Assembly: GCF_003858535.1 (NCBI RefSeq)
Contig: NZ_RQTJ01000018.1
Span: forward strand, 1 to 55,713
Direction of reading: 5' to 3'
DNA: 55,713 nucleotides
Origin: Paenimyroides viscosum
GTDB lineage: Bacteria; Bacteroidota; Bacteroidia; Flavobacteriales; Flavobacteriaceae
The notes beneath the pieces are model-generated. The model was not told where the DNA came from. It searched no databases and saw only the letters and a list, made by a program, of their open reading frames with translations. Both the position numbers and the translations under genes were made by a program. Of the stretch, positions 24,494 to 33,829 are shown in pieces. Positions within the stretch are counted from its first letter, which is position 1; the number at the start of each line of letters is the position of its first letter.

Positions 24494-27256
24494 TTAGTTC
24501 ATCGAAATTGGTTTGAATTTTGTTAAGTTGATACCTTCAACCGCTGCTTTATATTCTTCGATAGATGGCATTCTACCTAAGATTGCAGATAAAACAACTA
24601 CTGGAGTTGAGGCTAATAAAGATTCACCTTTTTTACCATCGCGATCCTCTACCACACGACCTTGGAAAAGTCGCGTTGAAGTAGCCAAAACGGTATCACC
24701 TTTTTCGGCTTTTTCTTGGTTACCCATACATAGGTTACAACCAGGGCGCTCAAGATACATCACGTTTTCGTACTCGGTACGAGCGTTTTGTTTTGGTAAA
24801 GCATCAGAAAACTCGAAGCCTGAATATTTTTGTAAATATTCCCAATCACCTTCAGCTTTTAACTCGTCGATGATGTTATAGGTAGGAGCAGCCACAACTA
24901 ATGGCGCGTTGAATTTTACTTCTCCGTTTTGTTTTTCGATGTTTTTCAACATTTGAGAAACGATTTTCAAGTCGTCTTTGTGCACCATACACGATCCTAC
25001 GAATCCTAAATCTACTTTTTTATCGCTACCGTAGTAAGATAATTCGCGAATGGTATCGTGCGTATAACGTTTTGAAACATCTTCATTGTTAACGTCTGGA
25101 TCGGCAATCATTGGCTCTTCGATAATATCTAAATCAATCACCACTTCGGCAAAATATTTTGCATTGGCATCTGGCGTTAAAGCTGGTTTTTTTCCTGAAC
25201 GAATTTCTTCGATACGTTTGTTTGCTTTATCGATTAAACCTTGTAATACTTGGTTTTCGTTGTCCATACCTTTCTCGATCATGATTTGGATACGAGATTT
25301 CGCAATTTCTAACGATTCGATTAAGGTATCGTCTTGTGAAATACAGATAGACGCTTTTGCTTTCATTTCAGCTGTCCAATCTGTAAAAGTAAACGCTTGA
25401 TCAGCTAACAAAGTTCCGATGTGCACTTCAATGATTCGACCTTGGAAAACATTCTCTCCGTCGAATTGTTTCAACATTTGAGATTGCGTTGCATGAACCA
25501 CGTCACGGAAATCCATGTGCGGTTTCATTTCACCTTTGAAGGTAACTTTTACAGATTCTGGAATTGGCATAGAAGCCTCACCCGTTGCCAAAGCTAAAGC
25601 TACCGTACCAGAATCGGCACCGAAAGCAACACCTTTTGACATACGTGTGTGCGAGTCACCACCAATGATAATTGCCCATTCGTCAATTGTAATATCGTTT
25701 AATACTTTATGGATAACATCGGTCATTGAATGATAAACACCTTTTGGATCACGTGCCGTGATTACACCAAAATCGTTCATGAATTTCATTAATTTAGGGA
25801 TGTTGGCTTGCGCTTTTTTATCCCAAACAGAAGCTGTGTGACAACCTGATTGATAAGCACCATCAACTGTAGGCGCAATCACTGTAGCAGCCATAGACTC
25901 CAATTCTTGAGCAGTCATTAAACCAGTTGTATCTTGTGAACCTACAATGTTTACTTTTACACGAACATCAGATCCTGCATGTAATGTTTTACCTGGTGTA
26001 ACACCTACTGCATTTTTATTGAATATTTTTTCAACAGCCGTTAAACCTTGACCTTCAACAGAAATTTCTTTAGATGGAGCAAATACCAATGGCGCCTCGA
26101 TACCTAAAGTTTCTGCGGCAAATGTTTGGATTTTTTTTCCAAATACAATGGCATAAGAACCACCAGCTTTGATAAACTCTAATTTTTGAGGTGTGAAAGA
26201 TTTAGAAATATCTTTTAATTCAACCTCACCGTTATATAATTTTTTTGATTTTGTATTGATCGTTAAAACGCTGCCTGTAGCTACAGAATAAACTTCTTCT
26301 AAAACAGGATCACCAGCTTCGTTACGAACTACATCTCCGTTAGCATCTACTTGTTTTTTCCAGTTTTGTAAATCGATACCAATACCACCCGTTACATCAA
26401 CAGTTGTTAAGAAAATTGGTGAAATTCCGTTCGTTCCTGCTACGATTGGCGCAATGTTTACGAATGGAATGTATGGAGAAGCTTGTTTACCTGTCCATAA
26501 AGCCACGTTGTTTACACCTGACATACGAGAAGATCCAACTCCCATTGTACCTTTTTCAGCAATTAGCATTACAGAAGCATCTGGATGTTGTGCTTGTAAA
26601 GCTACGATTTCTGCTTGTTGTGCAGGAGACATCATACATTGTCCATGTAATTCACGGTCTGAACGAGAGTGTGCTTGATTACCTGGCGACAATAAATCGG
26701 TAGAGATATCACCTTCTGCCGCAATGTAAGTTACTACCTTGATTTCTTCTGCAACTTCTGGAAGCTTTGTGAAAAATTCTGCTTTAGCATAACTTTCTAA
26801 AATATTTTTCGCAATTTGGTTTCCTGCATTGAAAGCATCAGCTAAACGAGCTGTATCTGCATCGTAAAGGAAAACTTGCGTTTTAAGTACTTCGGCCGCT
26901 TGTTTTGCGATTTCAACATCGTTTCCTAAAGCTAAATCTAAAAGTACTTTGATCGATGGTCCACCTTTCATGTGCGATAATAATTCAAACGCGAACGTTG
27001 GATTGATTTCAGCAACATTTTCCTGACCTAAGATGATTTCTTTCAAAAATTGTGCTTTAACACCTGCCGCAGAAGTTGTTCCTGGCAAAGTATTGTAGAT
27101 AAAAAACTTAACCGAATCTTCGCGGTTTTCGTTTGATGTATCTTTAATTTGCGCAATAATTTCGTTCAATAAATCAGCATCATCAATTGGTTTTGGGTGT
27201 AAGCCTAATGCTTTTCTTTCTTCGATTTCGTTGATGTAATCTTGATATAAATTCAT
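24494..27256 (-). CDS. acnB: Aconitate hydratase B / 2-methylisocitrate dehydratase
   Basis: This is the second aconitase class, also active on 2-methylisocitrate in propionate breakdown. The domain order is the AcnB one: an N-terminal HEAT-like domain (residues about 1-160), then the swivel domain, then the cluster-binding domains. The cluster region has SGCHTASVWDKK, GGDSHTRMSKGVAFGADSG, GFVGSCMVHKDD and PGCNLCMGNQEKA. The length is 920 aa against about 865 in E. coli. A -7 box and a hairpin lie in its leader. It is in tandem with the AcnA-type gene. Confidence 0.94.
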   Translation of the reverse strand: MNLYQDYINEIEERKALGLHPKPIDDADLLNEIIAQIKDTSNENREDSVKFFIYNTLPGTTSAAGVKAQFLKEIILGQENVAEINPTFAFELLSHMKGGPSIKVLLDLALGNDVEIAKQAAEVLKTQVFLYDADTARLADAFNAGNQIAKNILESYAKAEFFTKLPEVAEEIKVVTYIAAEGDISTDLLSPGNQAHSRSDRELHGQCMMSPAQQAEIVALQAQHPDASVMLIAEKGTMGVGSSRMSGVNNVALWTGKQASPYIPFVNIAPIVAGTNGISPIFLTTVDVTGGIGIDLQNWKKQVDANGDVVRNEAGDPVLEEVYSVATGSVLTINTKSKKLYNGEVELKDISKSFTPQKLEFIKAGGSYAIVFGKKIQTFAAETLGIEAPLVFAPSKEISVEGQGLTAVEKIFNKNAVGVTPGKTLHAGSDVRVKVNIVGSQDTTGLMTAQELESMAATVIAPTVDGAYQSGCHTASVWDKKAQANIPKLMKFMNDFGVITARDPKGVYHSMTDVIHKVLNDITIDEWAIIIGGDSHTRMSKGVAFGADSGTVALALATGEASMPIPESVKVTFKGEMKPHMDFRDVVHATQSQMLKQFDGENVFQGRIIEVHIGTLLADQAFTFTDWTAEMKAKASICISQDDTLIESLEIAKSRIQIMIEKGMDNENQVLQGLIDKANKRIEEIRSGKKPALTPDANAKYFAEVVIDLDIIEEPMIADPDVNNEDVSKRYTHDTIRELSYYGSDKKVDLGFVGSCMVHKDDLKIVSQMLKNIEKQNGEVKFNAPLVVAAPTYNIIDELKAEGDWEYLQKYSGFEFSDALPKQNARTEYENVMYLERPGCNLCMGNQEKAEKGDTVLATSTRLFQGRVVEDRDGKKGESLLASTPVVVLSAILGRMPSIEEYKAAVEGINLTKFKPISMN

Positions 27257-27278
27257 AGTTTTATTTTGTAATTTTTAA

Positions 27279-27311
27279 AAGGCAGTTTCGCTTACCGCAT
27301 TAAACTGGCTT
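27279..27311 (-). promoter_or_regulatory. Hairpin in the acnB 5' leader
   Basis: On the minus strand AAGCCAGTTT can pair with AAACTGCCTT (one mismatch) around a 13-nt loop, and TTTT follows. It lies between the -7 box and the acnB start. It could be a leader control element or an attenuator; no known riboswitch class was recognised. Confidence 0.35.
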
Positions 27312-27354
27312 GTGTTTTTATTTTAATTAAGTTGTGATTTTTTTTAATTTGATG

Positions 27355-27362
27355 CAAAATTA
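27355..27362 (-). promoter_or_regulatory. -7 promoter box of acnB
   Basis: On the minus strand this reads TAATTTTG, a match to TAnnTTTG. It lies 98 nt before the ATG, an unusually long leader in this window. Confidence 0.45.
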
Positions 27363-27546
27363 CAAAAAGGATTTTATATTTTAAAATTTTTCAATAAAAT
27401 CATCAAATCAAACAATTATTATTTATAATTATTCTTTTTTAAGATTAAATAATTATTGTTTTAAGAAAGTTTATTGCGAATAGTTTAAATAATAATATTT
27501 TTATTACAATTTAGATATATTTATTTCCATAAAATTGATAATTAAA
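27363..27546. other. AT-rich gap between surA-like gene and acnB promoter
   Basis: The sequence is almost entirely A and T with poly-A/T runs. I see no ORF, RNA gene or repeat in it. Confidence 0.5.
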
Positions 27547-27577
27547 TAAAAAGCTCTTCGAACAGAAGAGCTTTAAT
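27547..27577 (-). terminator. Terminator of surA-like gene
   Basis: AAAGCTCTTC pairs perfectly with GAAGAGCTTT around a 5-nt loop; on the minus strand TTTATT follows. Confidence 0.8.
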
Positions 27578-27580
27578 GTA

Positions 27581-28942
27581 TTATTTTTTTAACCAATTAC
27601 TTTTAAAAGTACAATTTTGGTAATCGTCATCGATATATATATAGGTATCATCAACTGTTTTAGAAATCCATTTACCTATTGTTTCATTTTGTTTTGCTTG
27701 TAAGGCTACACTTCTAATTTTCATATAATCGTTAGAAAAATCTGCTGCATGTTCAGGAATCTTATTTATTACTTGAACAATTTGATAGTGTGATTTGTTT
27801 GATGGATCTGTAATTAATGTTGTTGGAGATATTTCGTTAACTTTTAAATTAGAAACCATTGAATATAATGTACGATCTTCCATTTGGTTTAATTCAAAAC
27901 GAGTATCACCTCTTTTGTCTGTTAAAACACCACCGCTTTGCTTTGTTTCTTTTTGATCTGAATATTGGCGGGCAGCATCGGCAAACGTTATTTCTTTATT
28001 TAAAATACGAATACGTAAATCGTCTAAATCTTTCTTTGCCTTCTCTAAAGCTTCTTGTGATGGTTTAGGCGACATAACAATATGGCGGACTTCTAAATTT
28101 TTACCAACAATTTTTTCTAACAATATAATGTGGTAACCAAATTCGGTTTCAAAAGGTTTAGAAACTTCGCCTTCTTTCAATGAAAAGGCAACATCTTTAA
28201 ACTCTTTTACATATTGCGATTTTTTATCTAACGAAAAGAAACCACCTGTTTGTAAAGAAGCTCTGTCTTCTGAATGTAAATATACTTTACTTGCAAACGA
28301 AGATCCATCTAAAACATCTTGACGAATTTCGTTTAATTTGTCAATAACCGCTTGGCGTTCTTCTTTTGTAATTACTGGTTTTATAACAATTTCAGCCAAT
28401 TCTAATTCTTCACCAACAATTGGAAGTGAATCTTTTGGAATGTTGTTGTAAAACTGACGAATTTCTTCTGGTGTAATGGTTACATCTTTAATTAATTTTT
28501 CTTGCATACGAGCAGCCAGCTGATTTTCTTTCATAATTTCAAAAAAAACGCTTCTTAATTCTTCGTAAGATTTCTTATTGTAATATTTCACAACATTATC
28601 AATAGAACCTACTTGTTCTACCATACGATCAATCTGCTCGTCCATTTTAAAATTTATATCCTCATCAGTTACAACAATACTATCTTGTATTGCCTGATGT
28701 GAGAATAATCTGTTTTCTAAAAGAGTACCCAAAATTTCACAACGACCAAATTTAGATGTATCGTAACCAGTTGCTTTTGCTTGAATGAATCCGTTATAGA
28801 TATCAGAATCTAAAACCACATAATTACCAACAATACCAACAATACCATCGATACGTTTTTTTGTTGATTCTTGTGCTTGTACGCTCACAAAACCAATAAC
28901 AGTTAAAACTGTTAGTAAGGTATTTTTAAGAAATAATTTCAT
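27581..28942 (-). CDS. SurA-like periplasmic peptidyl-prolyl isomerase
   Basis: This 453-residue periplasmic chaperone/foldase likely helps outer-membrane proteins fold. A signal peptide (MKLFLKNTLLTVLTVIGFVSVQAQ) is followed by an N-terminal SurA-type chaperone domain (residues about 30-170). Two PpiC parvulin domains follow: ELAEIVIKPVITKEER onward, and VRHIVMSPKPSQEALEKA onward with SGGVLTDKRGD. It is downstream of a second parvulin gene on the same strand (72 bp), but it has its own -7 box. Enzymatic activity of either parvulin domain cannot be judged here. Confidence 0.85.
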   Translation of the reverse strand: MKLFLKNTLLTVLTVIGFVSVQAQESTKKRIDGIVGIVGNYVVLDSDIYNGFIQAKATGYDTSKFGRCEILGTLLENRLFSHQAIQDSIVVTDEDINFKMDEQIDRMVEQVGSIDNVVKYYNKKSYEELRSVFFEIMKENQLAARMQEKLIKDVTITPEEIRQFYNNIPKDSLPIVGEELELAEIVIKPVITKEERQAVIDKLNEIRQDVLDGSSFASKVYLHSEDRASLQTGGFFSLDKKSQYVKEFKDVAFSLKEGEVSKPFETEFGYHIILLEKIVGKNLEVRHIVMSPKPSQEALEKAKKDLDDLRIRILNKEITFADAARQYSDQKETKQSGGVLTDKRGDTRFELNQMEDRTLYSMVSNLKVNEISPTTLITDPSNKSHYQIVQVINKIPEHAADFSNDYMKIRSVALQAKQNETIGKWISKTVDDTYIYIDDDYQNCTFKSNWLKK

Positions 28943-28972
28943 ATTTGTTTATTAAATTTTTACAAATCGCAA

Positions 28973-28980
28973 CAAAGATA
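28973..28980 (-). promoter_or_regulatory. -7 promoter box of surA-like gene
   Basis: On the minus strand this reads TATCTTTG, 30 nt before the ATG at 28942. It suggests transcription separate from the upstream parvulin gene. Confidence 0.5.
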
Positions 28981-29014
28981 CATAGCTACGACAAACTTTT
29001 ATATTTTTTTAATT

Positions 29015-30961
29015 TTAATTAAGAGTTTTTTTATTGTATTTGGTTTTTAGTTGATCTAAAACCGGTTGATTTACTTTAATTTGGGCTTTGTTTATAAGAT
29101 CTTGATTGTACTTATCTTCGTATTGTTTTTGATAATCAGACAAAACTTGATTTTTAACTTCTTCATAATTTGACTGGTGTTCGTCTTTCTTATCACGAAT
29201 GTAAAAAACATAATAGTTATTATTGTGCTTTACTACGTTTTTACCAAGCGAATTAAAATCTAAATTTTCGGGTAAACGTTTGTCATTCATATAAAATCGA
29301 CCTTGGTATTTGTAAACCATTGGAAAATCGGCTTCTTTAACTTTGTAATTCTTTTTTAGCAGTTTATGATATGTTTTAGCGTCTGATTTACTGTTGAAAA
29401 CATACACTTCGCCAATAAAATTAGCTGGTTGTAAATATGTAGTTTTATTGTTTTGGTAATAGTTTTGTAAGGCAACAGTATCTTTGGCGCTTTCATTCCA
29501 AATGTTTTGCTCTAACAACTCAAATAAAACTAAACCTTCTTTAAACTCATTTAAATTATGAGCAAACTCAGGAAAATTACTTTCTAAATTGTTATTGTAC
29601 GTTTCTTTTAATTTTCGTAAAGAATAAAAATCAAAGGCTTTTTTAATTAAAAGTTCATCGGTTTTTACCGCAGCATATTGTTTCGGGAACGAATAAATAT
29701 GATCTAAAATATTTTTTGTCGTTATTTTTTGGTCAGAATACGTAGCAAGAATCATTTCTGTAGCCTCATTACTTTCAACAGTTGGCTGATTCATCAGTTC
29801 TTGGCGTTGAAAAAGAGGAACTGTAGCATTGATGTTTTTTTCGTTAACGGTGAAATGATACATTTCTCTTAAATGGGTAATTAAATCTTTTTCTAAGATT
29901 TTAGAACGGCTATCACTTTTAATTTTTCGTAGATAATTAGCTTTTAATTCCTCCTTAGTTGGTTTGTCTTTAATATTTGTTACGGCAACAATATGCCAAC
30001 CATACTGACTTAAGAAGGGTTTTGAGTAAGCGTCATTAAAGTTAAGATCGTACAAAACATCAGAAATTCCATCGATATTTAACGAACCTTCGTTGTAAAT
30101 ACCTATATCACCGCCTTTATCACACGTATGAATATCTTCAGAAAAATGAAAAGCAACATCGTAAAAAGTATCGCCAACTGTTAAACGCTTGTAAATGTCG
30201 TCGATTTTCTTTTTAGCTTCCGCATTATTTTTATCTTTGGTTTCAACTAAAATATGGGCAATGTTTTTAATTTTTGGTGTTTCACGTTTGTTGTAAACCT
30301 TAATTAAATGATATCCGAAATTAGATCGAACCGGCAAAGAAATTTCGCCAATTTTTGTATTGTATGCACCACTTTCAAAAGGATAAACCATTTTAAAAAC
30401 ACTAAAATATCCTAAGTTTCCATTGTTTGTTTTGGCACTTAAATCATCAGAATATTTAACGGCTGCATTTTCAAACGATAGTCCTTTTAAAATTTCATTT
30501 CTAACATCTATCGCTTTATTGTATGCTTTTAATGTATCGGCTGGCTGCGCAAATTCATCAACATTAATTAAAATATGCGATGCTTTTACTTCAAAATCGG
30601 CACGGTTTAAAGCTTCGTTTACTAAGCGATCTAATTCTTTTTCGTTTATAAAATATTTTTCAGCTAATTCTGTTCTATAAACTTTGAGTTCTTGTTCAAT
30701 TTTGGCCAATTTATCAATTTCTAACGCATAAGCATTTTGCAGTCTTAACTTGTAAGTTTTATATAAGTTAAAATAGGTGTCAATGTCTTTCTGAGATTCA
30801 TCGGCAATAATATCAATGTTTTTGTTGTATAAACGCTCAAAATCACCAACATTATAGACACTGTCGTTAATGGTAACTAAAAAATCGGTAGGTTTTTGTG
30901 CAAAAGCTGTGATTGATAAATTAAGCAGTAAAAAATTTAAAGTTACTTTTATAAGTTTCAT
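29015..30961 (-). CDS. Periplasmic PpiC-type peptidyl-prolyl isomerase, PpiD/SurA-like
   Basis: From the ATG at 30961 the product has 648 residues with a signal peptide (MKLIKVTLNFLLLNLSITAFAQ). Two parvulin domains lie in the N-terminal half: ASHILINVDEFAQPADTLK with NGNLGYFSVFKM, and IAHILVETKDKNNAEAKKK with KGGDIGIYNEG. A long helical C-terminal region follows. A GTG at 30982 is in frame but overlaps the -7 box, so the ATG is preferred. It is 72 bp upstream of the SurA-like gene, and the two likely serve outer-membrane protein biogenesis. Confidence 0.83.
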   Translation of the reverse strand: MKLIKVTLNFLLLNLSITAFAQKPTDFLVTINDSVYNVGDFERLYNKNIDIIADESQKDIDTYFNLYKTYKLRLQNAYALEIDKLAKIEQELKVYRTELAEKYFINEKELDRLVNEALNRADFEVKASHILINVDEFAQPADTLKAYNKAIDVRNEILKGLSFENAAVKYSDDLSAKTNNGNLGYFSVFKMVYPFESGAYNTKIGEISLPVRSNFGYHLIKVYNKRETPKIKNIAHILVETKDKNNAEAKKKIDDIYKRLTVGDTFYDVAFHFSEDIHTCDKGGDIGIYNEGSLNIDGISDVLYDLNFNDAYSKPFLSQYGWHIVAVTNIKDKPTKEELKANYLRKIKSDSRSKILEKDLITHLREMYHFTVNEKNINATVPLFQRQELMNQPTVESNEATEMILATYSDQKITTKNILDHIYSFPKQYAAVKTDELLIKKAFDFYSLRKLKETYNNNLESNFPEFAHNLNEFKEGLVLFELLEQNIWNESAKDTVALQNYYQNNKTTYLQPANFIGEVYVFNSKSDAKTYHKLLKKNYKVKEADFPMVYKYQGRFYMNDKRLPENLDFNSLGKNVVKHNNNYYVFYIRDKKDEHQSNYEEVKNQVLSDYQKQYEDKYNQDLINKAQIKVNQPVLDQLKTKYNKKTLN

Positions 30962-30981
30962 TACAATTTTGGTTGATTTCA

Positions 30982-30989
30982 CAAAGTTA
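30982..30989 (-). promoter_or_regulatory. -7 promoter box of PpiC-type gene
   Basis: On the minus strand this reads TAACTTTG, 20 nt before the ATG at 30961. It overlaps the alternative GTG. Confidence 0.55.
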
Positions 30990-31064
30990 AACTTTTTTGT
31001 GAGAGAACATAATTAGATTAAAAAATGCGCCAATCTATTTGTTTTAAAATACACATTAATATAC

Positions 31065-31072
31065 TATTTTTG
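31065..31072 (+). promoter_or_regulatory. -7 promoter box of prfC
   Basis: TATTTTTG matches TAnnTTTG and lies 19 nt before the ATG. A TTTG lies 23 nt further upstream, slightly far for a -33 box. Confidence 0.5.
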
Positions 31073-31091
31073 CAAACCTAAGTACACAGTA

Positions 31092-32684
31092 ATGAGTTTT
31101 AAAGACGAAATATTAAAAAGAAGAACCTTTGCGGTTATTGCGCATCCCGATGCCGGTAAAACAACCTTAACAGAAAAACTGCTTTTGTTTGGTGGTGCAA
31201 TTCAGGAAGCTGGTGCCGTAAAAAGCAATAAAATTAAAAAAGGAGCCACATCCGATTTTATGGAAATTGAACGCCAAAGGGGAATTTCGGTGGCAACTTC
31301 GGTTCTTGCTTTTAATTATAAAGAGAAAAAAGTTAATATTTTAGATACACCCGGGCACAAAGATTTTGCCGAAGATACCTTTAGAACACTTACAGCGGTT
31401 GATTCTGTTATTGTGGTAATCGACGTTGCAAAAGGGGTAGAGGAGCAGACCGAAAAATTGGTTGAAGTTTGTAGAATGCGTAACATACCTATGATTGTGT
31501 TTATTAACAAATTAGACCGTGAAGGTAAAGATGCTTTTGATTTGTTAGATGAAGTGGAGCAAAAGTTAGGATTAAAAGTTACGCCTTTGTCGTTTCCTAT
31601 TGGTATGGGATACGATTTTCAAGGTATTTACAATATTTGGGAGAAGAACATAAACTTGTTTTCTGAAGACAGCCGTAAAAATATCGACGATGTAATTACG
31701 ATTGATAATTTGGAAGACGAAGCGTTGGATAAATTAGTAGGAGGGAAAGCTGCTACTAGGTTGCGTGAAGAACTGGAATTGGTTGCAGAAGTGTATCCGG
31801 AGTTTAATCGTGAAGATTATATTAATGGCGATTTACAGCCGGTTTTCTTTGGATCTGCCTTAAATAATTTTGGTGTACGTGAAATGCTTGATTGTTTTAT
31901 AGAGATAGCTCCGTCGCCACGTGCGAAAGATTCTGACACTAGAACAGTTCAGCCCGATGAAAATAAATTTGCAGGTTTCGTGTTTAAAATCCACGCAAAT
32001 ATGGATCCAAAACACCGAGACCGTTTAGCGTTTATTAAAATAGTTTCGGGAACTTTTGAACGTAACAAACCATATATGCATGTACGTTTAGGCAAGAATT
32101 TGAAATTTTCTAGTCCGAATGCGTTTTTTGCCGAAAAGAAAGAAATTGTTGATATTTCCTATGCTGGTGATATTGTTGGTTTGCACGATACTGGAAATTT
32201 TAAAATTGGCGATACTTTAACAGAAGGCGAGTTGATGAATTTCCGAGGGATACCATCGTTCTCTCCAGAGCATTTCCGTTACATTAACAATGCCGATCCA
32301 ATGAAATCGAAGCAATTAGAAAAAGGAATTGATCAGTTAATGGATGAAGGTGTAGCGCAGTTGTTTACCTTAGAATTAAACGGACGAAAAGTTATTGGAA
32401 CCGTTGGTGCCTTACAGTACGAAGTTATTCAGTACCGCTTAGAACACGAATATGGTGCAAAATGTACTTATGAACCTTTTGCAGCTTTTAAAGCGTGTTG
32501 GGTACGACCAGAAGATCCTAAAAATGAAGAATTTGCAGAATTTAAACGTGTAAAACAACGTTTTTTGGCAAAAGATAAATCGGGACAATTGGTTTTCTTG
32601 GCAGATTCTGATTTTTCTATACAAATGACGCAAAGTAAATATCCATCTGTAAAATTAGATTACGTTTCCGAACGAATTTTATAA
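31092..32684 (+). CDS. prfC: Peptide chain release factor 3
   Basis: This translational GTPase recycles RF1/RF2 from terminating ribosomes. The G1 loop AHPDAGKTTLTEKLL is near residue 17. The switch region RQRGISVATSV is followed by LDTPGHKDFAEDTFRTL and NKLDREGKDAFDLL. The C-terminal beta-barrel and domain III regions follow, including ALQYEVIQYRLEHEYGAKC. The length of 530 aa equals that of E. coli RF3. It is divergent from the parvulin genes and has its own terminator. Confidence 0.95.
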   Translation: MSFKDEILKRRTFAVIAHPDAGKTTLTEKLLLFGGAIQEAGAVKSNKIKKGATSDFMEIERQRGISVATSVLAFNYKEKKVNILDTPGHKDFAEDTFRTLTAVDSVIVVIDVAKGVEEQTEKLVEVCRMRNIPMIVFINKLDREGKDAFDLLDEVEQKLGLKVTPLSFPIGMGYDFQGIYNIWEKNINLFSEDSRKNIDDVITIDNLEDEALDKLVGGKAATRLREELELVAEVYPEFNREDYINGDLQPVFFGSALNNFGVREMLDCFIEIAPSPRAKDSDTRTVQPDENKFAGFVFKIHANMDPKHRDRLAFIKIVSGTFERNKPYMHVRLGKNLKFSSPNAFFAEKKEIVDISYAGDIVGLHDTGNFKIGDTLTEGELMNFRGIPSFSPEHFRYINNADPMKSKQLEKGIDQLMDEGVAQLFTLELNGRKVIGTVGALQYEVIQYRLEHEYGAKCTYEPFAAFKACWVRPEDPKNEEFAEFKRVKQRFLAKDKSGQLVFLADSDFSIQMTQSKYPSVKLDYVSERIL

Positions 32685-32700
32685 ATTTATTTATCATAAT

Positions 32701-32730
32701 GTAAAAATCTTCCTTTTGGAGGATTTTTAC
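32701..32730 (+). terminator. Terminator of prfC
   Basis: GTAAAAATCTTCC pairs with GGAGGATTTTTAC (one T-G pair) around TTTT. Confidence 0.8.
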
Positions 32731-32746
32731 TTATTAAAACAACCTT

Positions 32747-33730
32747 ATGAAAAACACCATACTATTACTAATTATTTTTATACCTACATTAATTTTTGCT
32801 CAGGGCGATAATATAAAAGGTAAATGGATATTAGATTATGTGACTTATGAAGATGGTAATCCGTTAGAAATTGAAAATCCTTTATTTTCAATATTTAAAA
32901 GTATAGAAATTTTAGATGATCATATTATCATTGATGGAATCAGAAAAAATAAAGCAACAATTTATGTTGGCAGAATAAGTACACGCTATCTTAAATATAA
33001 ATATTATATTGATAATAAATACCTAGTTTTAAAAGAAGATAAGGACGATAAACTTTATTATTACTTAAGAGTTATTGATTTTAAGTTTAAATATCCAGAA
33101 TCAAAACCAAGTAGAATTGAATATGAGGGTAAAACTGTTTTAAAATACGACAGATTATTAAATGTTGATATTTTAAATAATTTTAATTACGATACCTTAA
33201 TAGCATTTCAAAAAAACATAAAAAGTTATAAAAAACATTCATTTACCAACAAATTGTTTAAGGCTACATATATTTTAACAGCTGATAATAAAATAGAGCA
33301 TGTAAAAATTGAAAAGTCTGTTTCACCTAAATTTGATGAAGATTTTATTAAAGAAGCGCACAATCTTAGTATGTTATATAATAACAAAACAGAAAATGAT
33401 ATTTTAATGGAATACACTGATTTTATGGGCACATATTGGCCTGAACGTAACGATGTTCAAAAAGAATTTTTTGCAAACAAAGTAATTGCAGATTATTACT
33501 TTACCAATAAGCAATTTAATTTATCTAAAGAAATTTATACTATCTTATATAATAGTAAAGATGTTTTAACTGTGATTGACAACGCAATAGTTAACGATAT
33601 TTATAAAAAATTATATGTATCATTATTACATACTAATAATTTAGTTGATGCTTGTATAATGTTGAATGATATCAAAGAATCAGATTATTTTAATGTTAGA
33701 AATTATCTTAAAGAATATTGCCCCCAATAA
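32747..33730 (+). CDS. Secreted three-module protein of unknown role
   Basis: The 327-residue protein has a signal peptide (MKNTILLLIIFIPTLIFAQ). Residues about 22-150 begin GKWILDYVTYEDG and look like a lipocalin-type beta domain. Residues about 165-205 (FKATYILTADNKIEHVKI, then KSVSPKFDEDF) fit the TonB C-terminal pattern of a strand, turn, strand and 'S-P-x-F-D-x-x' helix start. The last 100 residues are TPR-like helices. The combination suggests a cell-envelope protein, but no named family was recognised and the TonB-like call is from pattern alone. Confidence 0.7.
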   Translation: MKNTILLLIIFIPTLIFAQGDNIKGKWILDYVTYEDGNPLEIENPLFSIFKSIEILDDHIIIDGIRKNKATIYVGRISTRYLKYKYYIDNKYLVLKEDKDDKLYYYLRVIDFKFKYPESKPSRIEYEGKTVLKYDRLLNVDILNNFNYDTLIAFQKNIKSYKKHSFTNKLFKATYILTADNKIEHVKIEKSVSPKFDEDFIKEAHNLSMLYNNKTENDILMEYTDFMGTYWPERNDVQKEFFANKVIADYYFTNKQFNLSKEIYTILYNSKDVLTVIDNAIVNDIYKKLYVSLLHTNNLVDACIMLNDIKESDYFNVRNYLKEYCPQ

Positions 33731-33731
33731 A

Positions 33732-33755
33732 AAAGCTTCCAAAATAGGAAGCTTT
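33732..33755 (+). terminator. Hairpin after the secreted three-module gene
   Basis: AAAGCTTCC pairs perfectly with GGAAGCTTT around AAAATA. Only three T residues follow on the plus strand, so termination may be weak. Confidence 0.6.
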
Positions 33756-33775
33756 CGTCATTTATAATGTATCTC

Positions 33776-33815
33776 TGTAGATTCTTCATTTCACTGTGTT
33801 ACATTCAGAATGACA
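33776..33815. repeat. REP-like intergenic repeat (AGATTCTTCATTTCA type)
   Basis: The segment holds AGATTCTTCATTTCACTGTG and TTACATTCAGAATGACA. Its minus strand begins TGTCATTCTGAATG, which I associate with a frequent flavobacterial intergenic repeat. No ORF is present. Confidence 0.6.
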
Positions 33816-33829
33816 CAAAAAATATATAA

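Noticed and set aside
27581..30961. The two parvulin genes as a recent duplication
   Set aside because: They differ in length, domain spacing and sequence, so they are separate SurA/PpiD-like families rather than a new copy.
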